25,322 nt of DNA from Yes71-27 sp040758635 (GCA_040758635.1 JBFLVI010000034.1:1-25322); one strand, 5' to 3'. Counted from the first letter of the stretch, positions 1-7,750 are shown. Notes: generated by a model from the sequence alone, not told the origin. Program-made: numbers and translations.

Positions 1-385
1 CAGAAGGCGAATGTTTATCACGAGACCTCACTCCTTTGCCGGGAGTCGGCTGCTTCTTTGTGAAGCAGCCGCCGAGGTCTCTTTTCTTCGTTACCCCCTC
101 GGTTACCTACTAAAACTATACACTACCTGCGGCTTCCCGGCGCCGCACAGGTGGGCTCCCCGTCTTATACTGGTCGTCCTGGCCCGGTTCAGCCGCAAAA
201 AGTGGCGAATCCCGTCACCCGGGTCACCCGTCACGGCCTGAGCCGATTTGAAGCCACAAATTTTTTGGTTTTTAGCGGGGCCGGAAGCAATTTTTTAAAT
301 GCGGGAAGAAGGAATTCAAGCCTAATCCGTAGAATAGATTGCGATTAAGGTCGAAGGAAATCCGCAGCGGGAAGGGGGTGAATAC
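1..385. other. Non-coding, hairpin-rich leader upstream of the decaheme cytochrome gene
   Basis: No convincing gene is seen; the two short open frames here have low-complexity translations and no family match. Two hairpins are visible: a perfect 10-bp stem at 47-56/62-71, enclosed by an outer 8-bp stem 22-29/74-81, and a 9-bp stem at 125-133/142-152 with a 2-nt bulge. The sequence becomes A/T-rich from about 255 to 355, which suits promoter DNA for the gene starting at 386, but I cannot pick a convincing -35/-10 pair. Confidence 0.5.
22..87 (+). terminator. Nested hairpin followed by a short T-rich tract, possible terminator of the upstream gene
   Basis: Inner stem 47-56/62-71 is a perfect 10 bp with a 5-nt loop. 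An outer stem 22-29/74-81 (GAGACCTC/GAGGTCTC) is also perfect. TTTTCTT follows directly at 82-88. The geometry fits a Rho-independent terminator for whatever gene lies to the left of the window, or an RNA switch in which the two stems alternate. The T tract is short and interrupted. Confidence 0.45.
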
Positions 386-1450
386 GTGAAGCGCTTTTCC
401 TGGCAGTGGCATAAAGGCGTCTTTCCTGGCACGATTTTTGCGGTCCTGTTAGTTCTGCTGATGGCGGTGGTCCTGGGAGGATGCAAACAGGAAGGAGAAG
501 CCCCGGAACCAGGCCATGAAGCGGAGGAGGCGAAGCCTGCCGCCGTCGAAGGCAAAATCGCCGACATCAAGTGCGCCGAGTGTCACGAGATGTGGCCGGA
601 AATCGCCACCTGGATGGTCTCGTCCCACAGTCAGATCGCGTGTGAAAAGTGCCATACCAAAGTGGACCTCGCAAGAATGGAAAACAGCAAGAAAATCGGG
701 AACTTCAGCAAGCCGATCAAGATCAGGGAAAAGATTCCCGGCGACACCTGCAAGCAGTGTCACTCGTCCAACAGGGCTTTCTCACTTTCTGGTGACCTCA
801 TCGTCCCGCACGACCGCCACGATAAAGCTCGCGTCGGCTGCACCGACTGCCACAACACGGTGGTCCACGCCGCGATAGCCGAGCGGGCGGTAACCACGCG
901 TCCTGGCTATACGAAATATGCCGACTGGACGCCGGAACTGGCCAAGAAGGTGGCCACCCGGCCCTTCCAGCGGCCCAGCATGTGGGTATGTATCGATTGC
1001 CACGACGTAGCGAAGGTTGATACGCCGTGCGCAGATTGTCACAAGGTTTATACCAGCCTGCCGTCGCACGAGCGTCCCGACTGGCTGTCCGCGCACGGAC
1101 GCGAAGGCAGAAAGAACCCGTCCAACTGCTCGATGTGCCACGCCAACAAAGAAGGTCCGAAGACTATTGACTCCGGGACCGGCGACGAAATCATCGACTT
1201 CGAGCGGGCGACTCCTTACTGCTACAACTGCCACCTGAAACGCCCCGCTTTCCACGGGCAGAACTACATGTCGCAGCACGCGGCTGGTGCCAGAGCAAAG
1301 GGCCTGCTTAACTGCTTTGCCTGCCACAGCATTGAGGCACCCAAGACGCCACAGAACGTAACCGGTACTTACTGCAACAACTGCCACTGGTTCCCGGTGA
1401 AGAAGATGCAGGCAAAACAAACCGAAGAGAAACCGGAAAGTCAGGAGTAA
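386..1450 (+). CDS. Decaheme c-type cytochrome lipoprotein (NapC/NrfH-like multiheme electron carrier)
   Basis: A 354-residue exported multiheme cytochrome. Residues 16-32 form a hydrophobic signal segment ending in a lipobox (LGGC) with the lipidated Cys at 33, so the mature protein should be anchored to the outer face of the cytoplasmic membrane. Ten CxxCH heme-attachment motifs start at residues 63, 86, 122, 152, 202, 215, 248, 279, 310 and 330. The first pair, with Met and Trp after the first motif, recalls the NapC/NirT/NrfH family. Many His residues between motifs could be distal heme ligands. The likely role is moving electrons from the quinone pool or to an external acceptor; the partner and acceptor are unknown. 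The GTG start at 386 follows a strong ribosome site at 372-380. The gene appears monocistronic, with a terminator at 1477-1506. No cytochrome maturation or other multiheme gene is nearby. Confidence 0.93.
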   Translation: MKRFSWQWHKGVFPGTIFAVLLVLLMAVVLGGCKQEGEAPEPGHEAEEAKPAAVEGKIADIKCAECHEMWPEIATWMVSSHSQIACEKCHTKVDLARMENSKKIGNFSKPIKIREKIPGDTCKQCHSSNRAFSLSGDLIVPHDRHDKARVGCTDCHNTVVHAAIAERAVTTRPGYTKYADWTPELAKKVATRPFQRPSMWVCIDCHDVAKVDTPCADCHKVYTSLPSHERPDWLSAHGREGRKNPSNCSMCHANKEGPKTIDSGTGDEIIDFERATPYCYNCHLKRPAFHGQNYMSQHAAGARAKGLLNCFACHSIEAPKTPQNVTGTYCNNCHWFPVKKMQAKQTEEKPESQE

Positions 1451-1476
1451 ACTCCAAATGGCTTTGGTTCCACTTG

Positions 1477-1506
1477 GGGGCACGGGAAAGTGCCCCTTAT
1501 TTTTTG
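1477..1506 (+). terminator. Rho-independent terminator after the decaheme cytochrome gene
   Basis: Perfect 7-bp stem GGGGCAC (1477-1483) / GTGCCCC (1490-1496), 6-nt loop, then TTATTTTTTG. It lies 26 nt after the cytochrome stop codon. Confidence 0.9.
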
Positions 1507-1707
1507 TGAAATAAAACATACCCCCCCGACGACGCTCATAAGTTTTAAGAGGAGATTTGTCTATCCGGTGCCCGTTTAACCCGGCGAAATGAACCCTTAC
1601 TGCTTAATCGCAATGCAGACCGCTAACGCGGAACGCCGGGAACGAACAAGCTACATCGGCACAACGAGCCAGAATTGCCTGGATCATCTGCCAGGGGGAG
1701 GATAAAG

Positions 1708-2418
1708 ATGCGCAGGAGCAAAGAACTGCTCGGGATGCCCGTGGTAAGTCTGGAAGAGGGAATCCGTATCGGCCGCGTGACCGGTCTGGTAATCAACCCT
1801 CCGGCAAAAGCGGTGGCGGCGCTGATGATTGAAAAAGGCGGCTTCCTTCGTGAAGAACAGCGGTTTGTGCCCTTCGCCCAGGTCCACAGCGTCGGCGCCA
1901 ACGCCGTAACCCTGCAACAGGGGCAGTATGCGGCAAAAGGGACCAGCTTGCCCGAAATCCTGCGTCTGTACCAGGAAAAAGTCTCCCTGGTCGGGGCGAA
2001 GGTGGTCGCCGAAAACGGTACCGTTCTGGGCAACGTAACCGAGTACCTGGTTGATACCACCAACGGCGCCATCAGCGCCGTCGAGATCGCCACCGTCAAA
2101 CCCGCCTTCCTCCAGGGGGTGCGCCTGCTTGACAGCGCTTTCATCCGGACCATCGGGAAAGAAATAATTGTCGTACACGACGCCGCAATTGACAACCTCA
2201 CGCCGGTTGACGGAGGGCTCAAGGAACAGGCCGGCCAAGCCTGGGAAGAGGTTAAAAGCAAGGGCCAGACGTGGGGCAAAACCCTCGGCAGCAAAATAAA
2301 AGGCCTCCGCCGCCCCGGCAGAAGCACCGACCAACCGGAACAACCGCCGTCCGAAACAAAAACCGGTCCGACGACCGAAGCTCAATCAAACAATTTCGAC
2401 ACCGACAGGTCCTCGTGA
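1708..2418 (+). CDS. PRC-barrel domain protein with two PRC-barrel repeats and a low-complexity tail
   Basis: A 236-residue soluble protein with two tandem PRC-barrel-like domains, roughly residues 1-75 and 80-160. Each has the family pattern of a leading strand followed by G-x-(V/I)-x-(G/D), and both end in hydrophobic strands. The remaining residues form a charged, Pro/Gln/Thr-rich tail that is probably disordered. PRC-barrel proteins in Firmicutes (YlmC/YmxH-like and larger relatives) are linked to RNA handling or membrane-associated regulation, but the function of this one is not known. I place the start at the ATG at 1708 because AGGGGGAGGA lies just upstream at 1693-1702; an upstream in-frame start at 1675 would put that site inside the gene. 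The last 37 bp overlap the convergent prs gene. Confidence 0.85.
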   Translation: MRRSKELLGMPVVSLEEGIRIGRVTGLVINPPAKAVAALMIEKGGFLREEQRFVPFAQVHSVGANAVTLQQGQYAAKGTSLPEILRLYQEKVSLVGAKVVAENGTVLGNVTEYLVDTTNGAISAVEIATVKPAFLQGVRLLDSAFIRTIGKEIIVVHDAAIDNLTPVDGGLKEQAGQAWEEVKSKGQTWGKTLGSKIKGLRRPGRSTDQPEQPPSETKTGPTTEAQSNNFDTDRSS

Positions 2419-3329
2419 ATCCTGATGATTACCTCTCCCAGAAGCGGCGCCACGGAAATGATCCTGATTTTGTCCAGCATCTTTTCCGGAGGCACCGGGA
2501 TGGTGTTGGTGACGAAAATCTCCTTGATGGCGGGAGTGGCCAGACGTTCCACGGCTGACCCGGAGAAAACCGGGTGCGTGCAGAGCACATAGACCTCCCG
2601 GGTACCCGCCTCGCAAAGCGCCTCCGCCCCCTTGGTGATCGTTCCGGCGGTGTCAATGATATCGTCAACCATCACCGCCGTTTTGCCCTTGACCGGGCCG
2701 ATGATCTCCATTATTTCGGCCTCGTTGGGCTCCGGGCGCCGCTTGTCGATAACCGCCAGCGGGGCCCCCAGCCGCTTGGCCAGTTGCCGCGCCCGGACCA
2801 CCCCGCCCACGTCGGGTGAAACCACCACGATATCCTCCAAACCTCGGGACAGCAGGTGCTGGGCCAGCAAGGGCCCGGCAGGCAGGTGGTCCACGGGGAT
2901 GTCAAAAAAGCCCTGGACCTGCCCCGCGTGGAGGTCTATCGTCAAAACCCTGCGCGCTCCCGCCGCGGTAATCAGGTTGGCCACTAACTTCGCCGTGATC
3001 GGCTCCCGCCCCCTCGTTTTCCGGTCCTGGCGCGCGTACCCGTAGTAAGGAATCACCGCGGTAATCCGCCGCGCCGAGGCACGTCTTAAGGCGTCGATCA
3101 TAATCAGCAGTTCCATCAGGTTTTCGTTTATCGGCCAGCAGGTGGGTTGGATAACGAAAACGTCCGTTCCCCGGACGTTTTCGTTGATCCGGACCCAGAT
3201 CTCCCCGTCGGAAAAGCGACCCACAGCCGAATCCCCCAGCGGAACATCCAGGTACTGGCATATTTCCTCCGCTAACTTCGGGTTGGCGTTACCGGTAAAG
3301 ATCCGCATATTCTTGTACCGGGAAAGCAT
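2382..3329 (-). CDS. prs: Ribose-phosphate pyrophosphokinase (PRPP synthetase)
   Basis: A 315-residue enzyme, the normal length for the family. It makes 5-phosphoribosyl-1-pyrophosphate from ribose 5-phosphate and ATP for nucleotide, histidine and tryptophan synthesis in the cytoplasm. Visible signatures are the cation-binding segment DLHAGQVQGFF (residues 132-142), the KRR segment near 196-198, and the PRPP-binding loop VDDIIDTAGT (221-230). It is the last gene of spoVG-glmU-prs. Only 11 nt separate it from the glmU stop, and its ribosome site GAGGTAAGG overlaps that stop, suggesting coupled translation. The ATG at 3329 is chosen on that site; an internal Met at residue 8 also matches the common family N-terminus. 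No terminator follows, because the 3' end runs into the convergent PRC-barrel gene. Confidence 0.97.
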   Translation of the reverse strand: MLSRYKNMRIFTGNANPKLAEEICQYLDVPLGDSAVGRFSDGEIWVRINENVRGTDVFVIQPTCWPINENLMELLIMIDALRRASARRITAVIPYYGYARQDRKTRGREPITAKLVANLITAAGARRVLTIDLHAGQVQGFFDIPVDHLPAGPLLAQHLLSRGLEDIVVVSPDVGGVVRARQLAKRLGAPLAVIDKRRPEPNEAEIMEIIGPVKGKTAVMVDDIIDTAGTITKGAEALCEAGTREVYVLCTHPVFSGSAVERLATPAIKEIFVTNTIPVPPEKMLDKIRIISVAPLLGEVIIRIHEDLSVSKLFD

Positions 3330-3340
3330 GTCGCCTTACC

Positions 3341-4705
3341 TCACTCCCGTACTTTCTTCTTCGCCCAGCCCGGAACGTTCACCTGACGGCCCCGGGCAAC
3401 TCCCAACGCCTCCGGCGGCACGTCCTTGGTAATGGTGGAACCGGCCCCGACATAGGCCCCTTTACCCACCCGCACCGGAGCCACCAGGTTGGCGTTCGAC
3501 CCGATGAAAGCCTCGTCTTCGATGATGGTGGGCCATTTCTGCCGCCCGTCGTAGTTGCAGGTGATCGTTCCCGCGCCAACGTTCACGTTACGGCCGATTT
3601 CCGCGTCACCGATATAACTCAGGTGCGGCACCTTGCTGCCTTCACCGATCACCGATTTCTTAACCTCGACAAAGTCCCCGATCTTCACCCGGGGACCGAC
3701 GACCGTCCCCGGGCGGATGTAAGCAAAAGGCCCAACAACAGCCCCTTCCCCGATCACCGCGCCGGTTATCACCGCGTTCTGCACGGCGACGCCGTCACCC
3801 AACCGGGAATCCGTTATCCTGGCCCAGGGGCCGATCCGCGCATCCGCCCCGACCTGCGTTTCCCCCTCCAGGAGGGTAAAAGGGTAAATGACGGTATCCG
3901 GGCCCACCACCACACCCGGATCGACGTAGGTGACGGCCGGGTCCAGGATTGTCACCCCGCCGTCCATCAGGGCCGCGGCGACCCGCAGGCGGATTATCCG
4001 CTCCGCCGCCGCCAGTTGGCGCCGGTCGTTAACCCCCAGAAACTCTTCGGGATCCGGCGCCTCCCAGGCCGCAACCCGGAGGCCGTCCTCCCGCAGCAAC
4101 CGGATGGCGTCGGTGAGATAGTATTCTTTCTGGACGTTAGCCGGCGAAATCCGCTTGAGTACGGAAAAGATCCCTGGTTCAAAACAGTAAAACCCGGTGT
4201 TGACCTCACCGATTGCAAGCTCTTCCTCCGTGGCATCGCGCTGCTCGACGATCCGCAAGACCTTGCCCGCTTCGTCGCGCACCACCCGTCCGTACCCCGT
4301 CGGGTCGGCAAACCGGGCCGTGAGCACCGTGGCCGCCGCCCTTTCCTTCCGGTGGAACGCGTAAAAAGCGCGCAGCGTTTCGGCACGAAAAAGAGGGGTG
4401 TCGCCTGGCACCACCAGAATGTCGCCGGCAAAACCCCTCAAAACCTCTTCCGCCTGTAAGAGTGCGTGTGCTGTCCCCAGTTGCTCCTCCTGAATCACCA
4501 CCTCCGCCCACCTGGCCGCCGCCGCGGCTACCGTCGGCGCACCGTAACCCGCCACCACGATCATCCTGTCTGTTCCCGCTTCGGCCACGGCCTCCAGCAC
4601 AAAGCGCAACATCGGCCGGCCTGCCACCGGGTGCAACACCTTGGGAAGACGGGAATTCATTCGTGTTCCCTTACCGGCTGCCAGAATCACTGCTGCTAAA
4701 GCCAC
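3341..4705 (-). CDS. glmU: Bifunctional GlmU: N-acetylglucosamine-1-phosphate uridyltransferase / glucosamine-1-phosphate acetyltransferase
   Basis: A 454-residue two-domain enzyme making UDP-GlcNAc for peptidoglycan. The N-terminal pyrophosphorylase domain begins with the nucleotide-binding loop LAAGKGTRM (residues 8-16). The linker carries GVNDR. The C-terminal half is a left-handed beta-helix of hexapeptide repeats with VGPFAYIRPG, a PHLSYIGDAEIG segment (the His corresponding to the catalytic acetyltransferase His of E. coli GlmU) and GAGTITCNYDG for acetyl-CoA/sugar binding. Length and domain order are normal. It lies between spoVG and prs on the same strand, a common Firmicute order. 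The start is an ATG at 4705 near the beginning of the nucleotide-binding fold. Confidence 0.97.
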   Translation of the reverse strand: MALAAVILAAGKGTRMNSRLPKVLHPVAGRPMLRFVLEAVAEAGTDRMIVVAGYGAPTVAAAAARWAEVVIQEEQLGTAHALLQAEEVLRGFAGDILVVPGDTPLFRAETLRAFYAFHRKERAAATVLTARFADPTGYGRVVRDEAGKVLRIVEQRDATEEELAIGEVNTGFYCFEPGIFSVLKRISPANVQKEYYLTDAIRLLREDGLRVAAWEAPDPEEFLGVNDRRQLAAAERIIRLRVAAALMDGGVTILDPAVTYVDPGVVVGPDTVIYPFTLLEGETQVGADARIGPWARITDSRLGDGVAVQNAVITGAVIGEGAVVGPFAYIRPGTVVGPRVKIGDFVEVKKSVIGEGSKVPHLSYIGDAEIGRNVNVGAGTITCNYDGRQKWPTIIEDEAFIGSNANLVAPVRVGKGAYVGAGSTITKDVPPEALGVARGRQVNVPGWAKKKVRE

Positions 4706-4805
4706 GCCTTAACCGTCTCCTCAACCCTTTTAAATTAAGCGTTCTAAATGGTGGTATTCAACAAAAAAGCGGCTTTCCCTCCAACTGGATTAAAAATTCA
4801 GAAAG

Positions 4806-4826
4806 TTTCCCGTATTAAAGGGAACA
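4806..4826 (-). terminator. Weak hairpin between spoVG and glmU
   Basis: On the minus strand GTTCCC and GGGAAAC form a 6-bp stem with a single-nucleotide bulge and an 8-nt loop, followed by TTTCTGAATTTTT. It could be a partial terminator or attenuator after spoVG. The T tract is imperfect, so readthrough into glmU is plausible. Confidence 0.35.
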
Positions 4827-4866
4827 AACGAGCGAAAAACAGGAAAACACTCTCTCACGCGCGCTC

Positions 4867-5124
4867 TTACGCCAGCGCATTGTTGTAAGCGCCCAAAACC
4901 GCGTCCTCAAGCTGTTTTCTGGCGTCCGGCGTTATGGGGTGCGCCACGTCCCGGAAGTCGCCGTTCGGCACCCGCCGGCTGGGCATGGCTACGAAAAGCC
5001 CCGCCTTTCCCTCCACCACCTTGATATCGTGCACGACGAACGCCCCGTCGAAGGTTACCGAAACAATCGCCTTCATCTTCCCTTCGTTGAGAATTTTGCG
5101 GATTTTTACGTCGGTGATTTCCAT
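4867..5124 (-). CDS. spoVG: SpoVG, septation/sporulation nucleic-acid-binding regulator
   Basis: An 85-residue protein matching SpoVG across its whole length: the start MEITDVKIRK, the core VSVTFDGAFVVHDIKV, and the family-typical FVAMPSRR followed by FRDVAHPI. SpoVG binds RNA/DNA and affects septation and sporulation genes in Bacillus; it is widespread in Firmicutes and often sits next to glmU and prs, as here. The start ATG at 5124 follows AAGGGGTGG at a good distance. A SigH-like promoter is visible at 5166-5192, consistent with the known SigH control of spoVG in B. subtilis. Its presence supports a sporulating, or ancestrally sporulating, host. Confidence 0.96.
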   Translation of the reverse strand: MEITDVKIRKILNEGKMKAIVSVTFDGAFVVHDIKVVEGKAGLFVAMPSRRVPNGDFRDVAHPITPDARKQLEDAVLGAYNNALA

Positions 5125-5165
5125 TCCTTTTCCACCCCTTATGCTTCTTTGAGACTAGATACTAA

Positions 5166-5192
5166 ATTTTCGCCAAAACTCCCGAGATTCCT
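5166..5192 (-). promoter_or_regulatory. SigH-like promoter of spoVG
   Basis: Reading the minus strand: AGGAATC (5192-5186), an 11-nt spacer, then GGCGAAAAT (5174-5166). This closely matches the Bacillus SigH pattern (AGGAwWW, 11-12 nt, RnnGAAT) with one or two mismatches. The predicted transcript would have a leader of roughly 30-35 nt before the spoVG start. Confidence 0.6.
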
Positions 5193-5283
5193 TTTTAATT
5201 ACCGAAAAAATAATTGTATTATTTCCTGAACTGTCACCGCAAACTGCCCCAAATATACCTGTAACATCCTGCAACCTATTACC

Positions 5284-5323
5284 ACTTGTTTAATTGCCGA
5301 ATACAAGTTATTATTGTTAACAA
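5284..5323 (+). promoter_or_regulatory. Two palindromic candidate operators in front of the LysR gene
   Basis: An interrupted inverted repeat ACTTGT (5284-5289) N13 ACAAGT (5303-5308) has the spacing of a LysR-type box. A perfect 10-bp palindrome TTGTTAACAA follows at 5314-5323, ending 14 nt before the start codon. Autoregulation by the downstream LysR protein is the simplest reading, but this is inferred from pattern and position only. Confidence 0.4.
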
Positions 5324-5337
5324 GATGGTGAAAATCT

Positions 5338-6231
5338 ATGAATCTCAACTGGTTTAAAACCTTTGCCAAATTAGCGGAAACCCGCTCTTTTTCGCGGACG
5401 GCCCGGGAGCTCAACCTCACTCAACCGGCAGTCTCCAAACATGTCGCCGGGCTGGAAGGGTCTTACGGCGTGAAGCTGGTTGACCGCTCACGTCGCTCGG
5501 TGGCCCTTACGGAAGCCGGTGCGGCACTGCTCCCGGTCGCGAAAAAGCTGCTGGCAGCGGTAAGCGAAGCCGCGCAGGAAATGGAGTCTTTCCTGAACAC
5601 GGTGAGGGGAACGCTTTATATTGGCGCCAGTACCACTCCAGGGCACTACGTGCTGCCCCAGGTCATCCACCGTTTCCGGGAGCAATATCCTGAGGTCAAT
5701 ACCAACCTGGAAATCGCGGATACCGGCAAAATCATCCGGCTGGTCGCGGCAGGAGAGCTTTCCCTCGGCGCCGTAGGCGCCTTGAAATCCGGGGCGGAAC
5801 TCGAAGCGGTCCCCTTTGTGGAAGACGAACTGGTGCTCGTTTTGCCCGCCCAGCACCCCCTTGCCCGGCGGAAGACCGTGAGCACCACGGCGCTCAGCGA
5901 GCAGGAGTTCGTCTGGCGCGAAAGCGACTCGGGCACCCGCCACGTGGTTGAAAAAAGGCTGCGGAGCGCGGGAATCAAACCCGAAAACCTTCGGATCGTA
6001 GCCGAACTTGGGAGCACGGAGGCGGTACTGGCAGCGGTAGAAGCAGGACTGGGCATTTCTTTTACCTCCCGCCGGGCGGCGGAAAGCAGGGCCAAAAACG
6101 GCCAACTGGTCCTCCGCCGTCTCCAGGGATTGCCCCTGAAGCGGACGCTTTACCTCGTTTACCCGCGCAAGCGGCTCCTTTCCCGGCCGGCAAGAGCCTT
6201 TATAAACTTTGTTACGCAAAAACAGCCATAG
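5338..6231 (+). CDS. LysR-family transcriptional regulator, probably of the adjacent sulfur/selenium transport genes
   Basis: A 297-residue LysR-type regulator of typical length. The N-terminal winged helix-turn-helix (residues 1-60) shows the family pattern: F-F-S-x-TARELNLTQPAVSKHVAGLE, then the wing with LVDRSRRSVALTEAG. The remainder, residues 88-295, is a periplasmic-binding-protein-like effector domain beginning LYIGASTTPGHYVLP, resembling the CysL/CbbR/CysB group. It is transcribed toward the yedE-like and tusA-like genes (178-bp gap) and away from spoVG, so it probably responds to a sulfur- or selenium-related metabolite. The start ATG at 5338 has a modest ribosome site (GATGGTGA). 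The coding sequence is intact. Confidence 0.93.
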   Translation: MNLNWFKTFAKLAETRSFSRTARELNLTQPAVSKHVAGLEGSYGVKLVDRSRRSVALTEAGAALLPVAKKLLAAVSEAAQEMESFLNTVRGTLYIGASTTPGHYVLPQVIHRFREQYPEVNTNLEIADTGKIIRLVAAGELSLGAVGALKSGAELEAVPFVEDELVLVLPAQHPLARRKTVSTTALSEQEFVWRESDSGTRHVVEKRLRSAGIKPENLRIVAELGSTEAVLAAVEAGLGISFTSRRAAESRAKNGQLVLRRLQGLPLKRTLYLVYPRKRLLSRPARAFINFVTQKQP

Positions 6232-6302
6232 CCTTGAGCTCCGGGAAATGCCGGTAACCCCTGCTGCCCGATTATGCAACCTCTTTTACTCTGCTTCTCT
6301 TC

Positions 6303-6332
6303 TTAATAACTTTTTTTCATAAGATTAATAAC
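6303..6332 (+). promoter_or_regulatory. Direct repeat TTAATAAC upstream of the transporter gene
   Basis: TTAATAAC occurs at 6303-6310 and again at 6325-6332, 22 bp apart start to start (about two helical turns), in an A/T-rich stretch that includes a run of seven T. This is a plausible regulator or promoter region for the transporter starting at 6410. I cannot assign a sigma factor. Confidence 0.3.
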
Positions 6333-6409
6333 AAATATGGGAGGAATACGAATCACCCCAGCGAACTAAATAGCCCAATCCAAAAAATTATCAAAAAGGA
6401 GCGAAGGAG

Positions 6410-7498
6410 ATGGAGAAAGCGAGGATTGCTACGGCGGGTGTGGTAGTGGGTGTTTTAGCTTTGATTCTCGTAAAATGCGGTAACCCGCCGAACATGGGCT
6501 TCTGTATCGCCTGCTTCCTGCGAGACATCGCCGGCGCCCTGGGGCTGCACCAGGCAGCGAAGGTACAATACCTGCGGCCGGAAATCATCGGCTTGGTCCT
6601 GGGAGCCTTCACCGCGGCGCTGGTGACCAGGGAGTTCAAAACCGTGGGCGGTTCGGCCGCTTTAACCCGTTTCGTGCTGGGTTTTTTAGCCATCATCGGC
6701 TTCCTGATCTTCCTCGGCTGCCCGCTCCGGATGATCCTGCGCCTGGCGGGCGGCGACCTTAACGCCGTCCTGGGTCTGGCAGGCTTGATCGCCGGGGTTG
6801 GCGCCGGTGTGGTTCTGATCAACCGGGGATATACGCTCGGCCGTGCCCAGTGGCAGAGCGGCGTCGGGGGTTACATCTTCCCGGCTTTGATGACCGTCCT
6901 CCTCGTTTTTGCCTTCTTGCAACCGGTTTTTGTACTGGCGAGCAAAGAAGGCCCCGGGAGCATGCACGCCTCACTGCCTCTTTCTCTCGGCGCCGGATTG
7001 GTGGTGGGGATCCTGGCGCAGCGTTCCCGCCTCTGCATGATTGGTGGGATAAGGGATTTCATCCTTTTCCGCGACCACTACCTCCTGACCGGTTTTGCGG
7101 CCATTTTCTTCACCGTCCTCCTCGGAAACCTGCTGATAGGCTCCTTCAACCCAGGTTTCGCTAACCAGCCGGTAGCGCACGCCGACGGTTTGTGGAACTT
7201 CCTCGGGATGGCGCTCGGCGGGCTGGCGTCGGTGCTCCTGGGAGGCTGCCCCCTCCGCCAACTGGTGGCCGCAGCCGAGGGCAACACAGACTCTGCCGTT
7301 ACCATCCTGGGAATGCTGGTCGGGGCTGCCGTGGCACACAATTTCGGCCTCGCCGCCACACCGCAGGGGGTCCCCGCCGCCGGACAGATCACCGTCCTGG
7401 CCGGTTTGGCGGCGGTGTTCGTGATCGGGCTGCTCAGCCGCCCGGCGGCAAAGGTGAAACGAGAGGCGGCTGCCGGTTTGGATACGGCCACCCGGTAG
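6410..7498 (+). CDS. YeeE/YedE-family membrane transporter (putative selenium/sulfur-compound uptake)
   Basis: A 362-residue integral membrane protein with about nine or ten hydrophobic segments. It has an internal twofold repeat marked by GCPLR at residues 103-107 and again at 279-283, each after a Gly-rich helix. Other conserved cysteines are in MGFCIAC (32, 35) and SRLCMIGG (209). These motifs fit the YeeE/YedE (sulf_transp) family; YeeE members import thiosulfate. The NPPNMGFCIACFLRD region and overall length resemble the clostridial subgroup annotated as putative selenium transporter YedE, normally found beside YedF. Here the next gene, 18 nt downstream, is a TusA-like carrier, so the pair probably brings in a sulfur or selenium species and passes it to the carrier. 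The start ATG at 6410 follows AAAAGGAGCGAAGGAG. Whether the substrate is sulfur or selenium is not decided by sequence. Confidence 0.9.
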   Translation: MEKARIATAGVVVGVLALILVKCGNPPNMGFCIACFLRDIAGALGLHQAAKVQYLRPEIIGLVLGAFTAALVTREFKTVGGSAALTRFVLGFLAIIGFLIFLGCPLRMILRLAGGDLNAVLGLAGLIAGVGAGVVLINRGYTLGRAQWQSGVGGYIFPALMTVLLVFAFLQPVFVLASKEGPGSMHASLPLSLGAGLVVGILAQRSRLCMIGGIRDFILFRDHYLLTGFAAIFFTVLLGNLLIGSFNPGFANQPVAHADGLWNFLGMALGGLASVLLGGCPLRQLVAAAEGNTDSAVTILGMLVGAAVAHNFGLAATPQGVPAAGQITVLAGLAAVFVIGLLSRPAAKVKREAAAGLDTATR

Positions 7499-7516
7499 TA
7501 TAAGGAGGGGAAAAAC

Positions 7517-7735
7517 ATGGAAAGCCTGGTTGACGCCCGGGGTCTACTATGCCCGGAACCGGTGCTGCTCGTGAAAAGGGAGATGGACCGCCTCGGCGGG
7601 AAGGGCAAGATTCACGTAACGGTCGATTCCGGCGCCGCCAGAGAAAACATCACCCGCCTGGCCAAAAGCCAGGGATGGGAAGTAACGGTCGTTCGGCAAG
7701 GCGAGACCGCGGAACTGACGCTGACAAAAACTTAG
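7517..7735 (+). CDS. TusA/YedF-like sulfur (or selenium) carrier protein
   Basis: A 72-residue single-domain protein of the SirA/TusA fold. The conserved CPxP motif (CPEP) lies in VDARGLLCPEPVL with the carrier Cys at residue 12, which forms a persulfide in the family. The second half, VDSGAARENITRLA, is closer to the N-terminal domain of YedF than to canonical TusA. The C-terminal DsrE-like domain of YedF is absent: a stop follows at 7733-7735. A strong AAGGAGGGG lies just before the start, and the gene is 18 nt downstream of the YedE-like transporter, so the two are almost certainly cotranscribed. It probably relays sulfur or selenium inside the cell. A terminator hairpin follows at 7751-7769. 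Confidence 0.9.
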   Translation: MESLVDARGLLCPEPVLLVKREMDRLGGKGKIHVTVDSGAARENITRLAKSQGWEVTVVRQGETAELTLTKT

Positions 7736-7750
7736 GGGAAATACCGAAGA

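Noticed and set aside
11..348. Two short plus-strand frames at the window start
   Set aside because: No ribosome sites or family matches, and the region is dominated by inverted repeats.
3623..4459. Plus-strand open frame (278 codons) across glmU
   Set aside because: It lies opposite to glmU and shows no motif or start signal.
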